Assembly: GCA_951799445.1 (NCBI GenBank)
Contig: CATOGU010000108.1
Span: 434,001 to 498,000 of the forward strand
Length of the DNA stretch: 64,000 nucleotides
From: Pseudisothecium myosuroides
Lineage: Eukaryota > Streptophyta > Bryopsida > Hypnales > Lembophyllaceae
Direction of reading: 5' to 3'
Numbering within the stretch: position 1 is the stretch's first letter; each line of letters opens with the position of its first letter. The position numbers and the translations under genes were made by a program. Below, piece after piece: positions 1-9,550 of the stretch. The notes under the pieces were generated by a model. That model did no database searches. It was not told the DNA's origin and was given only the letters and a program-made list of their open reading frames with translations.

Positions 1-632
1 ATATGATGTTATTCTCAACTTTATATAATAATATATGTATATGTATATATGCGCGTATGTGTGTGTGGGTTAGTGTGTGTATTCAATGTTATTCATGCTG
101 TGTAATATGATTTATTTATTTTTGTACAAGTAAAATATTATATAAATGCTGGGGTCTAGAATTGGGTTTAGGGTTTTGGGATTGTGATTTGCATTCCTTT
201 TGTCGTGCACAAACACATCGTGCCAAGATCATATCGAGCCAACATGAGAGCAAGCGTGCCATAAGTAACAATAGACCTTGTAATTGGCTAGCAACCTAAC
301 CACACCAAAGTCCAATAGCTCCTGACCAGCGGTGAATACCGTGGTCATAGGGAAAACGCCTCGTGACTTGTGATGTATATCACAATTACGGCAAATCCTG
401 CAAGTAATGAAAGAAATACGAAAAACATCCTATCATCACAAACACTAACCACCAGCGACATCCATAGCAAAGTAAAGAAATTAAACACCCATGATACAAG
501 AGTACACCAGATGTAGCAAGTGGTTTGATAACCACTCCTTTACTCGCCCCCTTCGCCGGTATCGAAGCCCCTTTCACACTGGCGAACTCAGTGGCCTTCT
601 CCGAAGAACCAACGAGAACCCAATGGAAAACC
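1..632. other. Flank beyond the retroelement PHD stop; no gene
   Basis: This stretch lies 3' of the last codon of the minus-strand retroelement. Its first ~150 bases are AT-rich with a TATA/TGTG run; the rest is unique-looking. An LTR would be expected here in the element's orientation, but I found no copy of this sequence on the other side of the element, so the 3' end of the element is unplaced and may lie outside the window. Pyrimidine-rich sequence at about 536-556 could be a polypurine tract on the minus strand, which is a guess. Confidence 0.4.
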
Positions 633-1100
633 CTACAAAGATGAAGATGCTTGTCCATGCCCCGGCACACATTTGGGACAAACCCACCGACCCGCCGGAA
701 TTTCTTGCAATGGCGGTGTCAAACAATCCATGTGCCATCCAGTCGAACAAACATCGCACAATACCATAGTGGCAGCGCTCTTGGCGCTTCCACACAACAC
801 GCATTTCAACCCAGCCGAAATCCGTGACCCGCTGGAATCAATACGTCCATCAATGTGTGGCAAATGACATGGCGCACAATTGCGCGTGTGATCTTTCCAA
901 ATCTTGCCATCACGACCCTCCAAGAGCAAAACTCCCGACTTAAGCACCTCACGCACTCGTAGAATAATACGCCCTGCAGTCACGTCAAGGGTGGTAGGTG
1001 CCGTTTGCTGCAAATAGACATAATCACCAGGCAGAAAACATCGCACTTGAGGTCTATAGCCTCCTCCTCGTATTGTAGCATAACGTAGAGTGTCTCTATG
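633..1100 (-). pseudogene. Integrase C-terminal (GPY/F-like) domain plus PHD finger
   Basis: This is the last part of the polyprotein, in frame with the integrase core after a TAG at 1101. The first half has GDYVYLQQ, then EVLKSGVLLLEGRDG and NCAPCHLP. This pattern resembles the GPY/F module at the end of gypsy integrases, a DNA-binding module that also affects target choice. About 20 residues later a complete C4HC3 PHD finger begins: CVLC, CDVC, WH..C and a final WVCPKC, with correct spacing and the Trp two residues before the last Cys pair. PHD fingers usually read histone H3 tails, so a role in steering integration to certain chromatin is a reasonable inference. The protein ends about 11 residues after the finger. 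A chromodomain is the more usual accessory at this position; none is visible here. Confidence 0.88.
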
Positions 1101-1709
1101 CTACGCAATAGAAAGGTTCTCCAAAGCCATGGGCATCACCCTCTTGTATAATTCCGCACGTTGCTCGCATACTCGAGCCCACGTGTTTGGATCATCCATG
1201 TGATCCAATATCTTGTCTGCATCTTGTTTGATTGCCATGGGTAAAACCGGATGGCGACCAAACAACAAATAATAGGGTGAGAAAGAAGCCAAAGATGCTT
1301 GCTTACTAAACCGATAGCCCATTGCTATCCACGGTAGTTGTAAGTCCCAATCTCTATGATGGCCCTTCTTCAAACTATACTTGCAAAGTCCCCTCTTGAC
1401 GGTTTGCACCATGCGCTTCGCCAATCCATCTGCTTCGGGATGATTCCGTGAAGTAGTGCGGTGATCAATCATCGCTTGTTCGCACAAGGCTTGAAATTCT
1501 CCAAGAAACTCACGCCCTTGGTCAGTCAACACCTCGGCTGGAACTCCAAAGCGACTCAACACTCGGTCTAAGAATGAGTAAGCGGCCCCTTCACTGAACT
1601 TGTCAGGCAACGCCACCAACTCTATCCATTTGGAGAAGTGCTCAATCATCACCAACACATACTTGTTATGTCGTGATGTTACTGGCAATGGTCCTGCAAA
1701 GTCCAAACT
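1101..1709 (-). pseudogene. Integrase catalytic core (DDE), catalytic Glu replaced
   Basis: This is the retroviral-type integrase core, which joins element cDNA to the host chromosome. The first Asp is in LDFAGPLPV, the second in EVLTDQGREF, and the third acidic position falls in HPEADGLAKRM. Gypsy relatives have Glu where this copy has Lys (codon AAG on the minus strand), which one G-to-A change would produce. The substitution should abolish strand transfer. The family block SPYYLLFGRHPVLP follows. A TAG at 1710-1712 sits where relatives carry Trp just before SLDFAGP, and a TAG at 1101-1103 separates this part from the C-terminal module. The frame is shared with both neighbours. Confidence 0.92.
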
Positions 1710-1994
1710 CTATCTATAGCCTAATCCCATGATTGGCAATGGTTGTAGTTGAGGCATCGGGGCATTAAATGATGCCCGCACTCTATCACAAACCGTGCAT
1801 CTGGCTACCAATTGTTGAACTTGCGTTTGCATGCCTCGCCACCAATAGTGAATCTGCAGCAAGCTATGAGTTCTTCGCACTCCAAAGTGCCCCAAGTCCT
1901 CGTGTGCATGCATAACTAACTTCACTCTCTCATGAGGCGCCGGTACCACCCTCTTGTTGCCATCTGGCCATATACGAAGTAAGTGATCCCCCTC
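1710..1994 (-). pseudogene. Integrase N-terminal zinc-binding domain
   Basis: This part contains the HHCC zinc-binding module of gypsy integrases: HEDLGHFGVRRT supplies the two His and RCTVCDRVRA the two Cys, with YWWRGM between them as usual for the family. It follows the RNase H segment after a TGA at 1995-1997 and ends at the TAG at 1710. In active elements this domain multimerises integrase and helps hold the cDNA ends. The open frame starts immediately after the stop; the real protein would have been continuous with its neighbours. Confidence 0.9.
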
Positions 1995-3407
1995 TCATAC
2001 AAACCTCTTGGCTCGTTGTAAGATCCGGTCCTTTTCCTTGACTGACACTGTAGGTGTCAATTCACCAAGCTTCAAATACTTCATCACATTTCCATCCTTG
2101 AAAGTGTCCTTGGCGCCCCCAGACTCTTCACCACCATCCGCATCCATCTTGGCCACAATGGCTTCCTCGGTGACGTCTCCAGTCACTGCCAACAAACTCA
2201 AATAGGCGGCAGCATGCCACCCTGGTAACGAATCTTCTCCCTCCTCCACGTGCCAACGAGCCCCCGTGGAGTCCACTTGGCTAAGACTTGGATTGCGACT
2301 CAAGCCGTCCGCATCCATGTTCACCAAACCGACACGGTGTACAACTTTGAAGTCATACTCCATCAGCATCAAGGTCCATCGTGCAAGCTTACCAGTAAGC
2401 TTGTCAGACTCCATGAGCCACTTCAACGGTTGGTGGTCTGTCACCAATAGAAATTCGTTGCTATATAAATAACAACGAAAGTGAGCAATGGCCCAAATCG
2501 CTACTAAACACTCTCCCTCGTATGAGCTGTACTGCGCCTCCGCATTGTTGTTGGAGCGACTAGCATAAGCTACTACAAACTCCCTGCCATCATCGTCCAT
2601 TTGTGTCAACACTGCGCCAATCCCCAGTGAGCTCCAATCTGTGTGCAACTGGTAAGTTCTACCAGGAATCGGCCTCCTCAAGATGGGTGCCGATGATAAA
2701 CGCTCCTTCAATTGCGTGAAGGCGGCCTCTTGCTCATCTCCCCACATCCAAGGTTGATCATTCCTTGTCAGCATGGTCAATGGCTTTGCAATGGCACTGA
2801 ATGTTTTCACAAACTTCCGATAGTAGTTGCACAACCCCAAAAACGCCCGTAGTCTACTCACATCTTTCGGCCTTGGTATAGAAACCATCACTTCCACTTT
2901 ACTAGCTACCACACCCAATCCACCAGGGTATATCATGTGGCCCAAGTACTCTACACGGTTATAACAAAACTTGCATTTGTTCGGATGCAATTTTAAGCTG
3001 TGGAGTCTCAGTCTAGCAAAAACCTCCTTCAAGTGAGCTCTATGTTGGTTCTGATTCATGCTATAGACAATGATGTCATCAATGTAGCATTTCACAAACT
3101 CCAAGCCCGCAACGATACGGTCCATGACCCTTTGAAATTCAGCGGGTGCATTTTTCAATCCAAAGGGAAGGAACCTCCATTGATACAAGTGGTCCTTTCC
3201 ATCCTCATTAATCCCCCAAAACGCCGTCTTTCCTTTATCACCTTCTCGAATGCCAAGTTGGTGATATCCCGACTGGAGATCCAAAGTACTAAATACTTTG
3301 GCGTGGCCGATGGCGTCAAAGTTCTCCTCCGGTGTTGGCATCGCATAATGGTCGGACTTCGTGAACTTATTGATTCTCCAATAATCCCTACACATCCTCT
3401 TCTCGGT
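1995..3407 (-). pseudogene. Reverse transcriptase and RNase H
   Basis: This is the longest intact pol segment, 466 residues from an internal Met at 3395 to the stop at 1995. RT motifs are present in order: FSTLDLQSGYHQ (catalytic Asp), LPFGLKNAPAEFQ, then YIDDIIVYS, the polymerase active site, near residues 104-112. RHPNKCKF-like and YLGH blocks follow, then AFLGLCNYYRKFV of the connection. RNase H shows HTDWSSLGIGAVL, EGECLVAIWAI, TDHQPLKWLM and DADGLSR. The segment begins just after a TGA at 3408. The residues around that stop (GN*TEKRMCRDYWRIN) differ from family norms at several positions in ways that fit C-to-T or G-to-A changes. Polymerase residues look intact, so nonsense codons rather than active-site loss inactivate this part. 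Confidence 0.95.
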
Positions 3408-3785
3408 TCAATTACCAAAAATATCCTTCTTGGATGGCATAACCGTTGCTGATGCATACTCACAGTCCGAAGGTGCTAACTCCACCAACCCGGCCTCCAA
3501 CAACTCCTTAGTTCGGTCTTGGATCATCTTGCGCTCTGCCTCACTGTACTTGTACGGTTTGCGATAAATTGGCGCATCATCCGTCAAGTTTATACGGACC
3601 TGTTGTCCCCTAAGGACTCCCAAGTTCTTCAAACTAAATGCAAAGCAATCCACATAACTCTTGAGGAACTCTTGTTCATGTTCCTTCTCTGTTTCATCCT
3701 CCAGGCCTACTAATGGTTTCCAAGTTTCTTTGGTCACCACTTCCTTCCGTTCTTCCTTTGAAACAGCTTTCTCTACCCTTGGTTG
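3408..3785 (-). pseudogene. RT N-terminal portion and linker
   Basis: This segment joins the methyltransferase region to RT. Its end carries the typical gypsy RT entry: LTDDAPIYRKPYKYS, then DRTKELLEAGLVELAPS and TVMPSKKDIFGN, where active elements present the first RT motif before the RRIN block. The segment starts after a TAA at 3786-3788 and ends at a TGA at 3408-3410, in the same frame as both neighbours. The upstream ~45 codons (EKEHEQEFLKSYVDCFAFS) look like the linker found between protease and RT in plant gypsy pol proteins. In this element the methyltransferase lies on the N-terminal side of that linker. Confidence 0.88.
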
Positions 3786-4433
3786 TTATTGTACACCAGC
3801 TGGAGCAACTTCATCTTGCTCCACACCTACCATGCCATATCGTTCTTCCACTTGGCTCAAGCGCCATAGCTCCTCTGTTTGATCCGATATGTGCTCCTCT
3901 AAGAAAAGCTTCTCCACGTCTTCCTCCAACTCCATCCTTGGTTTAGCCAATTGCTCCCAACTGCTTGAACTTGGCCTTGGAGTTGTGAAAAATGTGTTGC
4001 TTTTCCATATGTCCCATGGATGAGCTGCACAGGCGTCTACGCCCCCAACCATCAAGTGTGGACTCCCAGAACTTGATGGTTTCATAGCCTCTTGCAGCTC
4101 GTGGAAACCCAAGTGACCATCCAATGTGGAAGTTAATCGCTTCTGCTCGGTAGTCACAAGGGACACAACCCACGACAGACAATTTAAATCCATGGCCTGA
4201 CCAATGAGATATCGTCTTTGAAACTCGGTAATGCCAGGTGCCTGAGTGATGCCTGTTTGAAATCCCATAGCCCGCTCTCGCTCATCCGCATTGGGTTCCA
4301 CCATCTCTTCAGTGCGGGCATCCCACACCAGCCCAGGCCCATTGTCCTTGAAGGCATAGGACTTGGAAAAGCTTACCAATGTTGGTAAAGCTCTTCGTGG
4401 CTCACCTTTACGATTCACCACCGCAAGTGGTGC
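3786..4433 (-). pseudogene. DNA methyltransferase C-terminal motifs plus acidic linker
   Basis: This segment continues the methyltransferase in the same frame after a TAA at 4434-4436. EMVEPNADERERAMGFQTG matches the late motif in which C5-methyltransferases have a Glu-Arg-Met-Gly-Phe-like block. RRYLIGQAMDLNCLSWVV corresponds to motif X, the family's G-N/Q-A/S block that completes the cofactor pocket. The remaining ~130 residues have no recognised fold: a Ser-rich stretch, then an acidic stretch (MELEEDVEKLFLEEH). They end at the TAA at 3786. Placement between protease and RT means the enzyme is an internal polyprotein module, not a separate ORF. Assignment of the motifs is by eye. Confidence 0.82.
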
Positions 4434-4712
4434 TTAGTCGTCGTGATAAACACGTCGTGGTGACCGGTGAGGGTCCAAGATATCTTTCACGTATACGTCA
4501 GGCCGCTCAATCCGTGAAATTGCTGCATGTAATAGCTCAGGCGGCGCCAAATTGGTCCACCACAATCGTGGTCTGTGAGCTCTCGACCCGACCGCCGCTG
4601 CATCTATCAATACAGGAATCCCAAGCACACTGTGCACATGATGAAGACTTTCAAGCGTACGGGTGCGAGATGTACCAACCACTGGTACATTCTCAATGAT
4701 ATACCTCGGCGG
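4434..4712 (-). pseudogene. DNA methyltransferase middle part (ENV motif and target-recognition entry)
   Basis: Immediately after the TGA at 4713-4715, in the same frame, come PPRYIIENVP and then GSRAHRPRLWWTNLAP. The first holds the ENV motif (motif VI), whose Glu contacts the target cytosine in this enzyme class. The second matches the motif VIII region of DNMT3/DRM-like enzymes, where an Arg-rich run precedes a W/Y-T-N block. The segment ends at the TAA at 4434 after a basic stretch. The stop codon therefore splits the enzyme between motifs V and VI, which would leave a truncated catalytic domain lacking ENV. Confidence 0.88.
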
Positions 4713-5666
4713 TCACCGCTGAGATGTCTGCACATATCGCAATATCTTCACCATGTCATGGAATTTTGAAGAACGTTTGTCCTTTAATCCATTCTGGTTG
4801 CCAGCCATAGACATACCTTGGCATGGCCATCCCGCGATAACTAGATCCACGGACTCCAATTTAACAATGTCTTGGAGTGATATGAGTGAAATATCGCTTG
4901 GTAATGCAGAAAATGCGGTCGTGATAGCGCTCGTGTTCAACAACAATGGAAATACACGGCATAACCGCCGAGCATGGCGCTTGGCTACTTGCCGTGCCAT
5001 ATCATCGTTATCCACATAGACATAACGTTTCACTTTCATGCCCGCCTGCAATACAACCGCCAACTCGGTGCCAATGCCACCAAACAACTCTAAAAGAGAT
5101 ATTCCCTCTTCTGGTGGTTTCCACCTGATTGTTGAAGTGTCCAAAGGGAGACCTTCATTGTCCTCGCCTGCAACCACTTCATCTTCTTTTGGCAACAACG
5201 ATTGTTGCCACACCTCCTGGATAACTTTACTGGCAGCGTCTTGCAAACCCACGGTAGTCTTCCATACAACTTCTATGCCGGGTTGGTACAACTCGCCCCC
5301 AGCGTCTTCACCCTCCTGATGATGTGGTTTGGTGAAATCTGTTGAAGCTGCAACAAAAGGATCTTCGAAATCCTCCTTAAACCATGGTTGCTTCTCACCC
5401 TCAAGTCCAGCAAAACAATAGAGATCAGCCAAATTGCCGGTAAGAACTCGTATAAAACGAGCTGGCAGTTGAGCTCTACGCCCATCTCCTGCTTGCCATC
5501 CCGGTCTATAGTATGCTGTCTCTTCCCAGAAGTCCAAGGTGAAGCCCATAGGGTATAACACCATAGCCCCAACCAAGACGTCATACGACTTGGCCTCCGT
5601 AACTATGGCCTTCACCTTCATGAAGCTAGCATTCTCCACATCATCATGGCGCAGACGTAATGTCAT
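4713..5666 (-). pseudogene. Protease C-terminal half fused to the catalytic start of a C5-cytosine methyltransferase
   Basis: The ATG at 5666 overlaps the Gag-frame stop. Residues 1-60 are the second half of the protease (SYDVLVGAMVLYPMG, FWEETAYYRPGW), so the overlap marks a frame change inside one domain rather than a true start. After a ~120-residue spacer, the methyltransferase begins near residue 189: SLLELFGGIGTELAVVL is motif I (AdoMet binding), RYVYVDNDD motif II, and DLVIAGWPCQGMSMAG at about 274-289 is motif IV with the nucleophilic Cys in PCQ. GLKDKRSSKFHDMVKILR fits motif V. The motif set is closest in feel to DNMT3/DRM-type enzymes, but I cannot place it firmly. The frame ends at a TGA at 4713. 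C5-methyltransferase identity is secure; target specificity cannot be read. Confidence 0.93.
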
Positions 5667-7858
5667 TCGCCCCTCGTGATGCCACTTGCTTGCTCCGTCC
5701 CTCCCATAGAGGTACTAATCGTCCACGGACACGTTTCCAACGTATCCTCGGTCAAACCCAAGCCTTCAATTGCTGACTCTCCCTGCATCAAGGGTTGTGC
5801 ACCGGAATCTAATAGTACCCGGCGAGGCGCAAAAACTCTCCCTTTGGGCCCAACCAATTGGAAAATGCCCTGAGAGTTGTCCAATATCACTACTCCTGGA
5901 GTAATGGAGGACCGCTCTATTGCCGGGCGCGCTGGCATGGTCTTCACACGAGCAGCGGCTGCTAAAAGCTCGTCTGCATCAGCCCAATTACTGCCAATCG
6001 TCGCCTGTGGCTCAAGCACAACTTCCATGGAATCTACTGATGTTGAGGCGCCGTTCTCACACATGGTATCAGCCAATTTGAAAACTGTAGCAGCACTAAA
6101 TTGTGCCTGAGAGATCATGGATGCCGTGAACAAAGGAGCCTGACAAATGGCGGTAGCTGCGTCAAAGAGAACACTTGTACCTTGTCCATCACCACGCAGA
6201 GCCCGGGCAGCCCGTCGACTGCTTGAATTCCGTTGTGGTGGAATCATGGACGTAGTAGGCACCATATCCTCCAACGCAAATGACTCTGGTAGTCTAACTT
6301 GGCGGTTGGCTTCATCTCTCTGTGGATCCAACTCCGAACTTGCTCCTCGTGGCGGATCTTGCACCACGGTCTTGCCTCTAGTCAAGGCATAGGCGTCTGT
6401 GGACGTGCCTTGAGCATCTGCCATGCCACACAACATATGGTCACTTCCTTCCGCGTAAAATGAAGTAGCCCTCGTGGTGGTGGTTGAGCTCATGGCCGCC
6501 ATTTTAGCTTCCAATTCTGTAAAGCGTGCCTTCCATGACTTTTTCTCTCCTCCTGTAGACTTAGCCTCTTTGGAATCACCTCCCTTCGCCTCCTTCGTGT
6601 TCTTAGGCTTCAATTCAGGATGAACCTTCCAGCAATTGGCCTCGTCGTGGCCCTTGATCCCACAACCAGAGCAAAATGCTCCCGACTTGGTAGCTTCTTT
6701 GGTGGATTTCTTCTTACAATCCCGCCGTCTGTGGCCAACGCCCCCACAGTTGAAGCATACCATGTCAGTGTCTCCGATATTAGCTGGAATACTGGCCTTA
6801 GCCATCTTGGTTTTCTCTTGCGGTTTCTCCTCCTTACGCAAGAACCCCATGGCTGCCTTTTCTTCTAAGAGGTTGATCTCAATCCTCTCGGAGGTCTCAA
6901 AAACGTACCTCAAGGTTGGTTGAATACCTAACCTCAAGGCTTCACCTCGGACAAGAGTTTTTAGCTCTTTATCCAAGATGCTATACCAATGTTGAACAGC
7001 TTGCTGCTCCGTCACTCCTTGGGTGGCGGATATCAACCGTCTGAGCCTTGAATGCGCTTCTCGCAACGACTCATCACTGCCACGTGCAAACGTGCGAAGT
7101 GATTTCATCTTATCGGCCCTTTGTCCGTAGTAATTCCGCTGCAGCTGCAAAAAGAATTGAGCCGTAGGGTTGAAGGGAGGCGGGTTAGCCACTGGCACTG
7201 GACTCGTAGTCACGGTGGCCTCTTGACCTTCCGCGCTTGCGCCCCCTTCCTCCTTCTTTCCTCTGCTAGCAGGTACTATGGCGATGGATCCTCCTCCCCA
7301 AACGTCTGCATAGTTTGGAGCGTAGTAATCCCGCCGAGCCAGGATCTCCGTGGAATGAGCAAGCTCAAATTCCCCGTAATCTGCCAATGGTGCTCCCTCG
7401 AGGCACCCAAACAATGCCCTCCATACCATGTATGGGTTGAAGCTGGCATTTCGTGACTTTTGGAGTTCACACCACATGGTGAACTCCCTACGGAAGTCAT
7501 CCACTTCCATGGTACCATTGGCACCGGAAAATTGCCTGACTCCTCGATCCACGCCCCCATATGGCGTAGTCATCTCGTCCCAAGCGAAGATAGATTCGTT
7601 TTGAACAAATCTCACCCCGTGGTCGACTGTAGTGATTGGTAATTCTCCTCCCTTACCACGCTCAGTATCTTCCACCCAATCTGCTTGTTCTTCGCTTGAT
7701 TCTTGGACGAAATCACTTTGATTCCTCTCACCCAAGAAATGTCTCTGACTTCGAGATTGCACCGGCTCAACACCGCTAGTTAACTCTGAAACGGTGTCAC
7801 TAGCAAATGAAGTACCACTCCTAGTGTAACCCGGTGTCCTAAGTGAATCCAGTTTCAC
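5663..7858 (-). pseudogene. Gag with two zinc knuckles and N-terminal half of the protease
   Basis: This is a 731-codon frame. An N-terminal disordered part is followed by a Gag capsid-like region (EFTMWCELQKSRN, FLQLQRNYYGQRADKM, SDESLREAHSRLRRLI, VQHWYSILDKEL) that fits retrotransposon Gag. Two CCHC knuckles follow: CFNCGGVGHRRRDC (minus strand, about 6720-6765) and CSGCGIKGHDEANC (about 6630-6680). They should bind element RNA. The final ~80 residues open an aspartic protease with DSGA as active site; the other half is in the next frame, and the two overlap as ATGA at 5663-5666. The frame opens with GTG after a TAG at 7859, so no start codon is evident here. It is in the same frame as the upstream 227-residue ORF. 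Confidence 0.9.
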
Positions 7859-7870
7859 CTACAAGTCAAC

Positions 7871-8554
7871 TTACACATAAAGTTGCCATGCCTCATGAGT
7901 GCCCTCTACAGCCTCACAGTAAATCGTGGATGGTATCTCCGTGTCAAGGACACGTAGAGTCAATGAATCCCACAAACTCGATGCCCTTTCCAGCCACCAG
8001 CCTTGTTTCCACTGCCACGTGGTGTGAAACAAGTAATCTCCCGCTCGAAACTCGGTGAAGATCAACGAGAAGTTTGGCAACTGAATTGCCCCTCCAAAAG
8101 TGTGTCTCACCACTTCTCGGCGTTGTCCCTCGTTCTTCAACACCACCGCCACTTGTGGAATCACCAAGTTGCCTTCCTCCACTCGTCCCCTTGTTCGGCT
8201 CAACGGTGCTCCTATCACAGGCACCTCCAATCTCAAGTCTTGAATAAGGCGCACCCCACGTTGTTGAGTCCAAAACTTGATGGCTTTTGGACCCAACACT
8301 TTGGTGCCTGGATGCCTAAACGATTGAACTCCCAAACGGTCACGAGCTGACGGTAAAAGAACAAATGGTGAAGCTGCTTCTTGAGGTTGAGATTGTGAAG
8401 CTGAGTCACTAGAGGATCCTATGTGAAGGGTTTGGAAGGATTCCAACACACCTTGAAGATCCTCCTTGGTCAAGTCAAGCTGCACCTCCCTTGCTGAGGT
8501 TTCCCCAACCGGAATTAGTCTAAATGGCTTAGATACACCTTTGCCCTTGTCCAT
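7871..8554 (-). pseudogene. Orphan ORF upstream of gag, function unknown
   Basis: This is a 227-codon ORF with an ATG at 8554 (MDKGKGVSKPF) and a TAA at 7871. It is in the same frame as gag, from which it is separated by only this TAA and a TAG at 7859, so the two were probably one protein. I recognise no family. The N-terminal third is polar with a Ser/Gln run. The C-terminal half looks folded, with alternating hydrophobic stretches and several Trp (TTWQWKQGWWLERASSLW). It could be a Gag matrix-like N-terminal domain or an accessory protein fused to Gag. Codon use and position support it as part of the element. Confidence 0.7.
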
Positions 8555-8741
8555 GGTAACTCATCATGACATCCTTTTAGACTGAAAAAATTGTGAGAAA
8601 TAGCAGTGAACCCAGTGTAGGTAAAATAAAACAATAGGGATCAACCCTAAGTGTCATACATAGTCTTTGGTCGTTGGCACAAACTGCCAAACATACCCTA
8701 ACTACGCTAGGCTAATGCTAACCTAAGTCCACCCCTATTTC

Positions 8742-9182
8742 CTAGGAGCACCGTGCAAAATCAATCATACGGTCGCGGTCAAGGTAGATGAGCCCAACTT
8801 GAAGTATCTCCTCCTTCACCTCATGAAGAAACTGTGCATGCATCAACCGTTCCAACACTCCTGCACGGTCATCATCCTAGCTTTCCACGATAATGACAGG
8901 AGTCAACTCGAAACAAAAGCGGTAAGCCACCAATCCCAATGCGCCGACGTCACTACATTTTGCCCTTGCTAAATCTGCACGCCACACCTCCCAAAACTCT
9001 GGCTCATGATGTTGGAATCCTTGTGGCACTGGCACTCGCTCTTGGATGATGGTGAGCAATTCTGCGATGAAATCGGCCTCATGCAGCCATTGCTCTGCCT
9101 CTGATAGCTGGGGAAACACTGCTAGAGGCCTATACCAAGTCCTGTCGGACTGGCATGCCGCTTGGGCCCTCGTGGTCACCAT
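8742..9182 (-). pseudogene. Leader ORF of the retroelement, function unknown
   Basis: This is the first ORF in the element's direction. The ATG at 9182 gives MVTTRAQAACQSD, and an Arg-Ala-Gln start of this kind is common at the beginning of plant gypsy polyproteins. The frame runs ~100 codons to a TAG at 8877, then stays open for another ~44 codons (VLERLMHAQFLHEVKEEILQ) to a TAG at 8742. The first TAG is therefore probably a mutation in a ~146-residue protein. No domain is recognised; it is rich in Trp, Glu and predicted helix. The 187 bases to the next ATG hold no ORF and may be a leader or intron. Confidence 0.5.
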
Positions 9183-9550
9183 AAGCAACTAATGCTTTGG
9201 TCACCTATAACTACTCAAGTTTTGAATTAAAAATTTAGTGTTTAGGATCAAAACCTAAATCTTCCCTAAGATCACCCCAAAATCCACTCAAAATACTCCT
9301 CAAACCACCTATGAATGCTTCTAATCCATAGCATCCATTTTCCAAAGCCAAATTTGGATTTTTGGGCTCCCAAATAGGATTTCTAACCCTAATTAAGGTG
9401 CTGAAATTTTAGGATTTGAAGTCAAATCCCCCCTATTTGACAAATCCTAAGCACCCCAAATGGCCTCTAATCCACCTTGTTGTAATCCGTGATTTCTAGC
9501 TCCTCCAAACTAGTCAAAATGCACGATCTAGACTGATCTTCAAACCCACA
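9183..9550. other. AT-rich leader or LTR side of the retroelement; no gene
   Basis: This is the 5' side of the element in its own direction. The sequence has many short runs of AAATCC and CCTAAA type. An LTR and primer-binding site are expected here, but I see neither a tRNA-complementary start nor a copy of the sequence near positions 1-632. Confidence 0.3.

Larger units (their letters stand above)
633..9182 (-). mobile_element. Decayed Ty3/gypsy retrotransposon carrying a DNA methyltransferase and a PHD finger
   Basis: Read on the minus strand the element encodes a leader ORF, an orphan ORF, Gag with two CCHC knuckles, an aspartic protease, a C5-cytosine DNA methyltransferase, RT, RNase H, integrase and a C-terminal PHD finger. 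RT before integrase defines Ty3/gypsy. All segments from 8554 to 633 lie in one frame except a shift at the protease (5663-5666). They are separated by stop codons at 7871, 7859, 4713, 4434, 3786, 3408, 1995, 1710 and 1101, and the leader ORF has one more at 8877. Only one indel against this many stops suggests decay by substitution. RT keeps its YIDD box and the methyltransferase keeps PCQ, but the integrase catalytic Glu is Lys. No LTR, primer-binding site or target duplication was found, so the outer limits given are coding limits only. This copy cannot be autonomous as it stands. Confidence 0.93.
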
